Source: Actinomadura meyerae (GTDB lineage Bacteria; Actinomycetota; Actinomycetes; Streptosporangiales; Streptosporangiaceae). Taken from it: a DNA stretch of 64,000 nt. Positions 15,732-23,463 of the stretch are shown here, one piece after another. Positions within the stretch are counted from its first letter, which is position 1. Every line of letters starts with the position of its first letter. Where the stretch lies: the NCBI RefSeq assembly GCF_900188445.1, contig NZ_FZOR01000017.1, positions 1-64,000 on the forward strand, read 5' to 3'. The position numbers were made by a program, and so were the translations under genes. The notes below the pieces were generated by a model. It did no database searches, was not told the origin of the DNA, and saw only the letters and a program-made list of their open reading frames with translations.

Positions 15732-16010
15732 TTAGGATGGGCCGGTGATCACGTCGCCGCGGCGTTCCTCGCGGCGGGTGGTCAGGTCAGCCAAGCCGCC
15801 GCGGCTGTTCAGATGCTCGCGCAGCGCTTGGTTGTCGTGGTGGAGGGCGGCGATCACGGTGGCGGCGGGCACCTCCCTGACGTGGGCGGTCGACCGCGGC
15901 GGCCCGGCCGCCGAAACGCTCCAGGACGAGTTCGTCGTGACCGGGGCCGACGGGCCGACTTCCTGGTCACCTCCACCCGCGCCGCCTGAGCACGCGCTGA
16001 TGAGCACCAC
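15732..16010 (-). CDS. Doubtful small ORF
   Basis: A frame of 92 codons. The only protein-like part is VIAALHHDNQALREHLNSRG (about residues 51-70), which looks like a short coiled helix found in transposon or recombinase accessory proteins. The N-terminus is unlike a natural start. It may be the remnant of a mobile element that disrupted the tail gene beginning at 16041. Confidence 0.25.
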   Translation of the reverse strand: MVLISACSGGAGGGDQEVGPSAPVTTNSSWSVSAAGPPRSTAHVREVPAATVIAALHHDNQALREHLNSRGGLADLTTRREERRGDVITGPS

Positions 16011-16040
16011 AGGCGCCTACCGGGCGGCCGGGCCCCGGCA

Positions 16041-16310
16041 GGTCACGCGACCGGCGTCACCAACGGCGCCGGAAACGCGGTTTTCGCGTGGCCGGCGGGG
16101 GCGTTCACTGGCCAGCCTGTGGTGACGGTCGCGGTGCAGGCCGGGGCCGGGTTCCGGGCGGCGACGGTCACCGCGAACTCCGCGACCGGCACGACGGTGA
16201 ACGTGCAGGCAGCCGCCGGGGTGACGCTGCTGGGGATCGGTGTGCTCGCGGCCGCGGCCCCGGCGCCGAACATGACGGTCGACATCACCGCCACCGCCGC
16301 CGCTGGTTAG
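16041..16310 (+). pseudogene. C-terminal fragment of a phage structural gene
   Basis: An open frame of about 89 codons reading HATGVTNGAGNAVFAWPAGA, then VVTVAVQAGAGFRAATVTAN and MTVDITATAAAG-stop. This beta-rich repeat style is typical of the last domain of actinophage tail-tip or fibre proteins. It has no start codon or RBS and joins unrelated sequence on its left. It is taken as the surviving 3' end of a deleted structural gene, marking where part of the phage genome was lost. Confidence 0.5.
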
Positions 16311-16359
16311 CTGCGGGCCCTGCGCCCTTTTCGGGGTGGGTGTCGGCGACAATCAGGGC

Positions 16360-17280
16360 ATGACCACCACCGCCCCCGCCGACCCTGTCGCCTTGGCCGC
16401 GCCGGATGCTGCGACCGGGACCGAGCTGGCCGCGATGCGGCAGGCGATCGCGATCTCGGCGTTCGGGCTGGGCCGCACCAGCCCCGCCCCGCCCGCCGGC
16501 TGCGTCATCCTCGACCAGGGCGGCCGGATCGTCGGGCAGGGCTACCGGCTGCGGGCCGGTGACCCGGGCGCGGAGGCCAACGCCCTGGCCGCCGCCGCCG
16601 CGAAAGCCGCGCACGGCACCGCCGTGATCACGCTCGAACCGGACCAGGACGGGGCGCAGGAACTGCTGGACGCGGGAATCAGCCGGGTCGTGACCTCCCT
16701 GCCCCGGCCCCGCGGCAGTGCCGTGCAGGCCCTGGCGGACGCGGGTGCGCAGGTCGTGGCCAGGGTGCTGGAGGCCGAGGCGCTGACCGTGCTCGGCGGC
16801 TGGTTCATGGGCCTGCACACCTCCCGCCCGACCGTGACGTGGGCGTATCTGGCGTCCAGGCACCAGCCCCGGCCGCTGCCGCGTGACCTGACCGAGGCGG
16901 AGATGCTGCGGGCGCGCGCGGACGTGGTGCTGCGGCCGTCCGGGCAGCCCGCCGAGGCCGTTCCCGGCGCGCACGGCCCCGGCGTGCTCCGGCTCCCGGC
17001 CGTGCTCCCAGCCGGTGACCCCGCCGGCGCGTTGGCGCAGCTGCACGCCGGCGGGGTCCGGAACCTGTTCCTCGGCGGCCACCCGACCCTGGCCGTCCCG
17101 TTCGTGGAGGCGGGCCTGGTGGACCGGGTGGTGGCGTATCTGGCGCCGCTGGCGGCGTCGGAGAAGGGGGAGGCGCTGGCGTGGCCGGTCCCCGCAGGGT
17201 TCCGGGTGACGGGTGTGCGGCGTGAGCGGCAGATGGTCCGCGTGCAGGCCGCCCGCGCCCCGCAGGCGACACGCAGCTAG
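16360..17280 (+). CDS. RibD-like deaminase-reductase protein without the zinc ligands
   Basis: A protein of 306 residues. Residues about 18-125 follow the RibD deaminase layout (MRQAIAISAFGLGRTSPAPP, CVILDQGGRIVGQGY, then AVITLEP). The zinc ligands are lost: the H-A-E motif reads GAEAN, and the P-C-x(8)-C loop is absent (EPDQDGAQELL). Residues about 140-300 resemble the RibD_C reductase domain (PTVTWAYLASRHQ and the LFLGGHPTLAVPFVEAGLVD block). So the deaminase step should be dead while a reductase or binding role may survive. GC-rich like its neighbours and intact. It stands just upstream of the major tail gene, where head genes would be expected. Confidence 0.75.
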   Translation: MTTTAPADPVALAAPDAATGTELAAMRQAIAISAFGLGRTSPAPPAGCVILDQGGRIVGQGYRLRAGDPGAEANALAAAAAKAAHGTAVITLEPDQDGAQELLDAGISRVVTSLPRPRGSAVQALADAGAQVVARVLEAEALTVLGGWFMGLHTSRPTVTWAYLASRHQPRPLPRDLTEAEMLRARADVVLRPSGQPAEAVPGAHGPGVLRLPAVLPAGDPAGALAQLHAGGVRNLFLGGHPTLAVPFVEAGLVDRVVAYLAPLAASEKGEALAWPVPAGFRVTGVRRERQMVRVQAARAPQATRS

Positions 17281-17305
17281 CCAGCCCCGGCGGAAATCGA
17301 ACAGA

Positions 17306-17353
17306 TACGCTAAGAGGCGTAGGTCGTACAAGTCGTTGCTGGTGATGGGCCGG
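17306..17353 (+). promoter_or_regulatory. Repeated tail-gene promoter/leader element, copy 1
   Basis: A -10-like TACGCT (17306-17311) is followed 26 bases later by the conserved box GCTGGTGATGGGCCGG (17338-17353). The box lies 27 bases before the major tail start. Related copies occur at 22754, 24065 and 34608. Confidence 0.6.
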
Positions 17354-17380
17354 ACGGACCTCTCCCCATGAGGACCAGCA

Positions 17381-18073
17381 ATGACGACGTGCTGGAACAG
17401 CGTCCGCGGCAGGCGCATGCGCGTGACCCGGCTGGACGCCTGCGGCATCCCGATCCCAGGTGACTGCTCCCAGGTCGTGACCGACGGGTTCATCAGCGTG
17501 GAGTTCTCGCCCGAGATCGCCGAGGGCGAGGAGATCGAGGTCCGCAAGGCCGACGGCACCCTCTGCATCAGCGACCAGGGGTGCCCGGAGCTGAAGTGGA
17601 TCAACATCGAGGCCCAGTTCTGCGCAGTGGACCCCGACCTCTTCAGCCTGATGACGGGGTACGAGACGGTGCTGGACTACGCCGGCGAGGCGGTCGGTAA
17701 CCGCATCTCCTCCGAAGTGCAGTGCGACGAGGGGTTCGCGCTGGAGCTGTGGTCGGACGTGCCCGGCCAGGCGTGCGGCGAGACCGGCGCCAAGCCCTGG
17801 GGGTACTTCCTGCTCCCGTGGCTCGTGTCGGGGATCATCGGTGACTTCACCATCGAGAACGACGGGACGACGTTCACGTTCACCGCCCGCACCAAGGTCG
17901 GTTCCGGGTGGGGCGTCGGCCCCTACGACGTCGACCCGGTCGACGCCGCGAACACCCCCGGCCCGCTCCTGACCCCAATCGGCCCGACCGACCACCTCGA
18001 TCTCCACTTGACGACCGTGGCTCCGCCGGAGGCGGTGTGCGGCTGCCAGCCGCTCACCGTCGACGAGTCCTGA
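17381..18073 (+). CDS. Major tail (tube) protein
   Basis: A protein of 230 residues with the actinophage major tail style: N-terminal TRLDACGIPIPGDCSQVVTD, a central LMTGYETVLDYAGEAVGNRI, WGYFLLPWLVSGIIGDFTIE, and FTFTARTKVGSGWGVGPYDV near the C-terminus. Its size suits a tube subunit that polymerises around the tape measure. It has its own leader element and is followed by a hairpin terminator at 18090, as expected for a very highly expressed structural gene. In a normal siphophage this gene follows the connector genes; here it precedes them. Confidence 0.8.
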   Translation: MTTCWNSVRGRRMRVTRLDACGIPIPGDCSQVVTDGFISVEFSPEIAEGEEIEVRKADGTLCISDQGCPELKWINIEAQFCAVDPDLFSLMTGYETVLDYAGEAVGNRISSEVQCDEGFALELWSDVPGQACGETGAKPWGYFLLPWLVSGIIGDFTIENDGTTFTFTARTKVGSGWGVGPYDVDPVDAANTPGPLLTPIGPTDHLDLHLTTVAPPEAVCGCQPLTVDES

Positions 18074-18089
18074 GCAGCACCGTCAGTTC

Positions 18090-18120
18090 TCCGTGCCCGC
18101 CTCACCGGGGCGGGCACGGA
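18090..18120 (+). terminator. Terminator after the major tail gene
   Basis: A 12-bp stem (18090-18101 with 18109-18120) with a 7-nt loop lies 17 bases after the major tail stop. It probably lowers read-through into the downstream genes. Confidence 0.7.
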
Positions 18121-18151
18121 CAGCCGGGCCCCTGGGGGAAGGAGTTGAGCG

Positions 18152-18904
18152 GTGGATTGGGTGATCCCCGTCAAGCAGGCGGAGCCCACCGACGAGCTGC
18201 GGTACGCGCTGCGGTCGATCGCCGTGAACGCGCCGCACGACCGGATCTGGCTCGTCGGCTACCGGCCTGCCTGGGTCCGCGGTGTCGAGCACATCCCCAC
18301 CCGGCAGAAAGGCACCAAGTACGCCAACACCACCCTCGCCGTCCGCGCCGCCTGCGAGCACCCCGACGTGTCCGACCCGTTCGTCCTCGCCAACGACGAC
18401 TTCTTCATCCTGCGGCCCCTCCGGCGGGTGCCGGTCCTGCACCGCGGCCCCGTCCGTGACGTCGAGGCGTACTACGCCACCCGCGCCAACGGGAAGTACG
18501 TGCGCGGCATGCGCGAAACCCGCGAGCTGATGGAAGCGCTCGGCATCGAGGACCCGCTGTCGTACGAGCTGCACGTCCCCCTCCCGATCCGCAAGAGTGG
18601 GATGCTGCGGGCCCTGGACGTCGGCGCGCACCTGCCCGTGCTGCACAAACGGTCCCTGTACGGCAACCTGGAGCAGATCGGCGGCGACCAGATCCGGGAC
18701 GTGAAAGTTATTCACGGCGGCGGCGGGTTCCCCACCCGGGGGACGTTCCTGTCGACGATGCAGGTGTCCTGGCACGGCCGCGCCGGCGCGCTCGTCCGCG
18801 CGTCGTTCCCGCGCCCCGGCCCGTACGAGACGGCCCCGCCCAGTGTCCGCGGCATTCCTGCCCGGCCTCAGCCTCAGTTCCGGCGCCGGCCCGCCGGCAG
18901 GTAG
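18152..18904 (+). CDS. Stealth-like / capsular-type sugar-phosphate transferase
   Basis: A protein of 250 residues starting at GTG with AAGGAG upstream. It begins DWVIPVKQAEPTDELRYALR (strand plus helix as in the conserved regions of Stealth proteins) and has VEHIPTRQKGTKYANTTLAV and PFVLANDDFFILRPLRRVPV. The Asp-Asp dyad sits like the metal-binding acidic cluster of these transferases. Stealth enzymes join sugar phosphates in wall or capsule polymers. Family assignment rests on these motifs only. It lies between the major tail and connector genes and could modify tail parts or the cell surface. Confidence 0.65.
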   Translation: MDWVIPVKQAEPTDELRYALRSIAVNAPHDRIWLVGYRPAWVRGVEHIPTRQKGTKYANTTLAVRAACEHPDVSDPFVLANDDFFILRPLRRVPVLHRGPVRDVEAYYATRANGKYVRGMRETRELMEALGIEDPLSYELHVPLPIRKSGMLRALDVGAHLPVLHKRSLYGNLEQIGGDQIRDVKVIHGGGGFPTRGTFLSTMQVSWHGRAGALVRASFPRPGPYETAPPSVRGIPARPQPQFRRRPAGR

Positions 18905-18922
18905 AGGAGGGGGCGGGAGGGG

Positions 18923-19708
18923 ATGGCGATTCGGACCGAGCCTTGCGACTGGCCGATCGATGCCGGGTGCTGCCCGGAGTGGGACGACACCCCGGAAGAG
19001 GACAGGGAGTTCGCGCAGCGGGTCGCGTCCGAGCTGGTGTGGCGGCTGTCGGGACGGCGGTTCGGGCTGTGCGAGGTGACGTTGCGGCCGTGCCGCCGGT
19101 CCTGCGCCGAACCCACCGCCGGCGGGCTGGTGGGAGGGGCGCCGTTCACGCCCTACATCCGGGACGGGCAGTGGTACAACGCCCGCTGCGGCTGCTCCAC
19201 CGACTGCTCCTGCAGCGAGCTGTGCGAGCTCGCGCTGCCGGGCCCGGTGCACGACATCGTGGAGATCCGCGTGGACGGCGACATCGTCCCTGCGGGCGCG
19301 TACCGGGTCGACAACCACCGGATGCTGGTGCGGACCGACGGGGACTGCTGGCCGCTGTGCCAGGACCTGGAGGCGGCGCCGGATGAGCCGGGCGCGTTCG
19401 CCGTCACCTACCGGTGGGGGATCCCGGTGCCGCCGGGCGGGCAGTACGCCGCCGGCGTGTACGCGTGCGAGCTGATCAAGGCGTGCGCGGGGTCGGGGGC
19501 GTGCCGGCTACCGAAACGGGTGCAGCAGATCACCCGCGAGGGCGTCACGATGGCGTTCATCGACCCGATGCGGTTCCTGGCCGACGGTCTCACCGGCGTC
19601 CCCGAGGTCGATGTGTGGGTGATGTCGGTGAACCCGCACGGGCTTCGCGGACGGTCCCGTATCCACTCGGTGGATCACCGGCCCGCTCGGAGGTCCACGT
19701 GGCCATGA
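18923..19708 (+). CDS. Head-tail connector-like protein
   Basis: A protein of 261 residues. The N-terminal helical section (EEDREFAQRVASELVWRLSG) and the central YTWGIP-like run (FAVTYRWGIPVPPGGQYAAG, then VYACELIKACAGSGACRLPK) match the gp6/connector proteins of actinophages, which form the ring between portal and tail. The RBS is a long purine stretch before ATG 18923. The C-terminus (RSRIHSVDHRPARR) is normal, followed at once by unrelated AT-richer DNA, so the next structural gene was displaced. Confidence 0.7.
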   Translation: MAIRTEPCDWPIDAGCCPEWDDTPEEDREFAQRVASELVWRLSGRRFGLCEVTLRPCRRSCAEPTAGGLVGGAPFTPYIRDGQWYNARCGCSTDCSCSELCELALPGPVHDIVEIRVDGDIVPAGAYRVDNHRMLVRTDGDCWPLCQDLEAAPDEPGAFAVTYRWGIPVPPGGQYAAGVYACELIKACAGSGACRLPKRVQQITREGVTMAFIDPMRFLADGLTGVPEVDVWVMSVNPHGLRGRSRIHSVDHRPARRSTWP

Positions 19709-19716
19709 TTGGGACA

Positions 19717-20646
19717 CTAGGTCTTTGTTTCGAGTCCACCGTGCTTGTTAAAGCGTAGATCTGGGCATTTTGGCCCGTCGTGGCAAAGACTCCAGCGCTT
19801 GGTCTTCGGGGAGTATTTTAGTTGAGGAATGGGAAGCTCCTCCCCAACTACTCTAAACGGCTTCTTTTTATCGCCTATAATCGTTCTGGAAACTTTGCCG
19901 CCCTGAGTCCAGGTAAGAGTTGCCCTCCATGTGCAGTCGCAGTAATAGGTCTGAGCTGCAATATAGAGGTGCTGCAGTTCTTCGGCGTGAATTTCCAGAG
20001 GGAACTCCATTGGCTTCATTGGCCGACGCGTTTGGTAGAGATCTTTAGGAGTGTCCTTTGCGAGGAGGAGTGGAGGGGCGTAGTCGAGGTCTGCCGTGAG
20101 GTAATAGGATGGCCGTATGGAGGGAAGTCCGTGGTAATCAGGGCAGTCAATGAAAAATGACGCTCCGCCCTGAAGGTTGCGACTTCGGCTAACTATCTCC
20201 ACGTCCAGGTCGATAAGAGATATTGGTTTGGTTGATGTGGAAAGAACAACTTGAACGCTGGATCGACCAACGGTGAGTTGATGTCGTGTGACCCATTTGG
20301 CGAACTCTATGGTCTTTGTCTTATCGTCGGGATGAAAGTTTGAGGGAACTTGTTGGTCGACATAGTTCCAGCCGCACATGGAGATCGACAGAGCCTCAAA
20401 CCGCTTGTTCAAATCTATCACTGAAACTTCTATTCCCTTCAGTGGGAGAAAGAAGTCCTTGACGACTCGGGGCAATGGTGTAAACCATGCGACCAGCAGG
20501 GCAACGACAGTGCTCACAAAGATCGGTGAGCTGAACAGGCGAGTCCGGGGAGGTGGTTCAGTTGCCTGAGTTCGTCTACGGCGTTCAGCTATTGACCTCA
20601 CGATGTGCCTTCTGTCCACGATCACTAGTATGCCTCGCAGAGCCAT
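19717..20646 (-). CDS. AT-richer membrane-anchored hypothetical protein (moron-like)
   Basis: A protein of 309 residues on the opposite strand to the tail genes. It is visibly poorer in G and C than its neighbours, with ATT, AAA, TTT and AAG codons. A basic N-terminus is followed by one membrane segment at about 40-60 (SPIFVSTVVALLVAWFTPLP), so it is probably a type II-like anchored protein. The large domain that follows has several Cys (CGWNYVD, IDCPDYHG, YYCDCTWRATLTW, KCPDLRFNK). No family recognised. It inserts between two connector genes and is a good candidate for a lysogenic-conversion or phage-exclusion gene; that role is inference. Confidence 0.7.
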   Translation of the reverse strand: MALRGILVIVDRRHIVRSIAERRRRTQATEPPPRTRLFSSPIFVSTVVALLVAWFTPLPRVVKDFFLPLKGIEVSVIDLNKRFEALSISMCGWNYVDQQVPSNFHPDDKTKTIEFAKWVTRHQLTVGRSSVQVVLSTSTKPISLIDLDVEIVSRSRNLQGGASFFIDCPDYHGLPSIRPSYYLTADLDYAPPLLLAKDTPKDLYQTRRPMKPMEFPLEIHAEELQHLYIAAQTYYCDCTWRATLTWTQGGKVSRTIIGDKKKPFRVVGEELPIPQLKYSPKTKRWSLCHDGPKCPDLRFNKHGGLETKT

Positions 20647-20740
20647 CAGGGTCAGCTGCTTTGCAAACTAATGAGCTCCTAGCTCGCGCTGTTCGCCCAG
20701 AAGGTTGCCGCCGCTGCGGGAACCTTCACACCGTTTCTAG

Positions 20741-21310
20741 ATGTGGAGGTCCAAGATCGCTGTTTCAGATTCGGTGATGCCGCTTGCAGAGCGGCTGCTG
20801 GACTGCCTGTGTGCGCTGCTGGAGGGCACCGTCGGCGGGCCGGTGTGCCACTGCTGCGTCTACCCCGGCAAGGTCGTCCCGGTCGACTACTGCTGCGAAT
20901 GCCCCGGCGCGGGGGAGGGGCAGGCGTGGGTGCGTATCGACCGGATCTACCCCACCTCCGGTCGGTTCCCGGCCCCGGCGACGCAGGTGGAGCCGTGCGG
21001 GGCGGGCGGCGGCTGGGCGGCCGAGCTGGTGATGGGCGTCTACCGCTGTGTCGCGACCCTCGACGACCAGGGCAACCCGCCGCCGTGCCAACGGATCTGG
21101 GCCGACGCCGAGAAACTCGCCTCGGACGCGGCGGCGATGCGGGCTGCGGCAGTGTGCTGCTTCCCCGAGGAGGGGACGCAGTCGGTGCCGGGGGAGTACG
21201 AGCCACTGGAGTCCGAAGGCGGCTGCGGGGGCGGCACGATGCGGCTGCTCGTCCGGTTCGACGAGTGCTGCCCCGACCTGGAGGCCGAGCCGGGCTTCCA
21301 GCCCGCCTAG
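20741..21310 (+). CDS. Phage connector/neck protein, Cys-rich
   Basis: A protein of up to 189 residues. Core: MPLAERLLDCLCALLEG, CHCCVYPGKVVPVDYCCECP, then GQAWVRIDRIYPTSGRFP, ELVMGVYRCVATLDDQG and CGGGTMRLLVRFDECCPDL. This pattern occurs in a neck or head-tail joining protein encoded after the connector gene in many actinophages. The start is unsettled: ATG 20741 or ATG 20777, neither with a good RBS, because the 5' region was replaced when the 19.7-20.7 kb insert arrived. Confidence 0.65.
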   Translation: MWRSKIAVSDSVMPLAERLLDCLCALLEGTVGGPVCHCCVYPGKVVPVDYCCECPGAGEGQAWVRIDRIYPTSGRFPAPATQVEPCGAGGGWAAELVMGVYRCVATLDDQGNPPPCQRIWADAEKLASDAAAMRAAAVCCFPEEGTQSVPGEYEPLESEGGCGGGTMRLLVRFDECCPDLEAEPGFQPA

Positions 21311-21485
21311 CCCCGGGCCACAACCCCGCCTCATATCTGCTTGCCGGTACGGGCTGCGCCGCCGCTGCCGGATCCGGTCACATGCTCGGCGGGTTTCGGT
21401 AAACCAGCCCCCGCACCGCGCCACGGGCGGCAGGGTGTCACCCGACACCACCCTAAGTCACCTTCCCCTTTTGAGGAGCCCTACG

Positions 21486-22004
21486 ATGCTGCGCTCGTTC
21501 GCTGTTCCCCTCACCGCTGTGGCCGTGGCTGTGGCTGTGGCCGGGTGCGGGGGCGACAAGGCCCCCGCCGAGGCCGGCACCGCCCCGACCCCGGCAGTGA
21601 CTCCGTCGTCACCGGCGCCGTCGGCTGAGCCGGTCACCGAGCAGGCCGCGAAGGCCGCCGCGAGCGAGATGTTCGAGGCGTTCTCCTCCGGGGACTACGG
21701 CGCGGCGTGGGACCTGTGGTCAGGTGAGGCGCAGAAGACGATGAGCCGCGCCGGCTACCTGCGGTTGAACGAACTGTGCAGGCCCGCGGCTGAGGGTGTG
21801 CCGATCACGCTGAAGAAGGTCCGGCTTGAGGGCACGGTCGCGGTCGTGCGGGCCGAACGGGTCGGGATGGGGTTCACCTACCGGTTCACGCACGAGGCCG
21901 GCCGGTGGGTGTACGTGCCCGACAAGGAGGTGCTGGCCGAGTACCGGTCGGGGACGGTGGAGCAGATCGCCGCGAAACGGCGCAAGGACAGCCGCTGCGC
22001 GTGA
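21486..22004 (+). CDS. Secreted lipoprotein
   Basis: A protein of 172 residues with a signal peptide ending in the lipobox AVAGC (Cys21), then an Ala/Pro/Ser-rich tether to about residue 55 and a small NTF2-like domain (MFEAFSSGDYGAAWDLWSGE, YLRLNELCRPAAEGVPI, FTYRFTHEAGRWVYV). GAGGAG lies 8 bases before the ATG. A surface lipoprotein inside a tail operon suggests superinfection exclusion or protection of the producer from its own particle, as phage lipoproteins do elsewhere. This is inference. Confidence 0.8.
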   Translation: MLRSFAVPLTAVAVAVAVAGCGGDKAPAEAGTAPTPAVTPSSPAPSAEPVTEQAAKAAASEMFEAFSSGDYGAAWDLWSGEAQKTMSRAGYLRLNELCRPAAEGVPITLKKVRLEGTVAVVRAERVGMGFTYRFTHEAGRWVYVPDKEVLAEYRSGTVEQIAAKRRKDSRCA

Positions 22005-22029
22005 CCGCCGCGCGGCTACCGTCGGGGTC

Positions 22030-22332
22030 ATGAGCAGTGATGAGACGGCCCCGCCGGTCGTGGTGGTGGCGACATGGAACACCCGCCTGTGGGGGCGGCG
22101 CCGCGGCCACGTCCAGGAGGTCGAGCTGACCGGGACGGTGCGGGGCGCGGCCTCGCACGGCTACCTGACGTTGACCACCCCCGAGGGGGATCCGGTGCCG
22201 GTGGAACGCGCCCACCCGAAAACCACACGGCCGGGCGGGGGCGGGGTGGTGCCGCCGTCGGCGCGGCCGGTCGTCTCCCCGCGCCCGCCGCGCCGCCGTA
22301 TCGTGCCCGCGCCGGGCTCGGGCGGGGTGTGA
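22030..22332 (+). CDS. Small phage protein of unknown function
   Basis: A protein of 100 residues: a small beta domain (VVVVATWNTRLWGRRRGHVQ, VELTGTVRGAASHGYLTLTT) and a Pro/Arg-rich tail. A TACCGT hexamer 9 bases before the ATG suggests a leaderless or very short transcript. It sits in the usual place of the head-closure protein but no family was recognised. Confidence 0.6.
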   Translation: MSSDETAPPVVVVATWNTRLWGRRRGHVQEVELTGTVRGAASHGYLTLTTPEGDPVPVERAHPKTTRPGGGGVVPPSARPVVSPRPPRRRIVPAPGSGGV

Positions 22333-22333
22333 C

Positions 22334-22756
22334 ATGGCGGCGCGGGTGCGGATCAACCAGGCCGCGCTCAACCACATGCTGCGGGGGCGGGGCGGCCCGG
22401 TAGACGAACACGTCCGGACGTTGACGCGCCGGACCGAGACGCTCGGGAAGCGGAACATCCGGGTCGACACCGGCCGGACCCGCGCCAGCATCCACTCCAA
22501 CGTCCGGACCCGGGGCACGCTGGTGATCGGCTGGGTCGGCACCCGGTCGAAGGTCGGGCTGTGGCTGCATGAGGGGACCGGCGTGTACGGGCCGCGCGGC
22601 CGCCCGATCCGGCCGAAGAACGGCCGGTTCCTGGTGTTCACGCCCAAGGGCGCGTCCGGTGTGGTGTTCGCGCGGGAGGTCAAGGGTGTGAAGGGGGACG
22701 AGTGGCTGGTGCGGGCGCTGCGGGAAGCTGTGCCGTACCCGGTGGTGGAGTACTAG
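22334..22756 (+). CDS. HK97 gp10-like tail completion protein
   Basis: A protein of 140 residues starting 1 base after the previous stop. It has the gp10/tail-completion layout: an N-terminal helix (VDEHVRTLTRRTETLGKRNI), VDTGRTRASIHS, then WVGTRSKVGLWLHEGTGVYG and the HK97 gp10-type basic beta end (FVFTPK-like: FLVFTPKGASGVVFAREVKG). These proteins cap the tail tube. One is needed even in particles without heads to finish the tail. Confidence 0.8.
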   Translation: MAARVRINQAALNHMLRGRGGPVDEHVRTLTRRTETLGKRNIRVDTGRTRASIHSNVRTRGTLVIGWVGTRSKVGLWLHEGTGVYGPRGRPIRPKNGRFLVFTPKGASGVVFAREVKGVKGDEWLVRALREAVPYPVVEY

Positions 22757-22788
22757 CCTGACGGGGTGGGCCGCTGGCGATGGGCCGG
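22754..22788 (+). promoter_or_regulatory. Repeated tail-gene promoter/leader element, copy 2
   Basis: TAGCCT (22754-22759, overlapping the previous stop), 13 bases, then GCTGGCGATGGGCCGG (22773-22788), 33 bases before the next start. The ATG inside the box (22780) is in frame with the next gene but is part of the repeated box, so it was not taken as the start. Confidence 0.65.
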
Positions 22789-22821
22789 GCCGAAGCCTCC
22801 ACTAGAAGGGGCGGCCCGCCG

Positions 22822-23439
22822 ATGCCCGCTTCCAAACCCACCACCAACACCCCCTCCTCCTCCTCCTCTTCTCGTGGAGGGGCGCGGGCCGGCACCTCGC
22901 GGTCGCGGTCGCCGAAGACCGCCGCGCCGGCGGAGGGCCCGCATACCGACGACCTCGATCCCGGCCAGGGCGACGGGCACGACCTGGACCACGACGCCGA
23001 CCTCGACCTCGACCTCGACGACGAGCTCGATGACGACGAGGTTGAGGAGGTCGACGTCGAGCCCGAGCTGGTCTTCACCACCACCAAGAAGGACCGGCCC
23101 ACCGCCGACGAGCAGGAGAAGATCCCGCTCGAGGTCGACGGGGAGATCTACTACTCGGTGAAGCCGACCGATGAGGCGCTGGTGTTCCTCACCACCGCGT
23201 CCTCGCGGGGCCTGTCGGACGGTGACCGGTTCAACGCCATCCTGCAGTTCTGCGACAACGCCCTGACCTCCGACTCCAGCAACCGCATCACCCAGCGTTT
23301 CCTCGACCGTGAGGACGATTTCGAGTTCGAGGACCTGCTGGAGGTCACGAAGGCGATCGCGAAGGCGTGGGGCCGACGCAAGGGCACCGGGAAACCGCCC
23401 GTCCGCCGCCGGCGCCGCACCCCGGCACGGCGCCGCTAA
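22822..23439 (+). CDS. Tail assembly chaperone G-like protein
   Basis: A protein of 205 residues. The first 80 are disordered and then extremely acidic, with Asp/Glu runs (about 54-85). Then follows a folded region, EKIPLEVDGEIYYSVKPTDE, ALVFLTTASSRGLSDGDRF and FEFEDLLEVTKAIAKAWGRR, with a basic end. It has the position and the C-terminal domain of actinophage gpG chaperones, which hold the tape measure during tail building. It ends in TAA at 23437-23439. Confidence 0.72.
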   Translation: MPASKPTTNTPSSSSSSRGGARAGTSRSRSPKTAAPAEGPHTDDLDPGQGDGHDLDHDADLDLDLDDELDDDEVEEVDVEPELVFTTTKKDRPTADEQEKIPLEVDGEIYYSVKPTDEALVFLTTASSRGLSDGDRFNAILQFCDNALTSDSSNRITQRFLDREDDFEFEDLLEVTKAIAKAWGRRKGTGKPPVRRRRRTPARRR

Positions 23440-23463
23440 CCCCCGCCGAGGGGGTGCAGAAGG

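Noticed and set aside
22780..22788. ATG within the repeated box as start of the G-like gene
   Set aside because: The box is repeated before unrelated genes, where its ATG gives short unrelated peptides, so it is a DNA or RNA element and not a start codon.
23389..23395. GGGAAAC as a -1 frameshift site for gene G/T
   Set aside because: Codon phase is GGG AAA C and not G GGA AAC, and the -1 frame stops near 23530 before the T domain.
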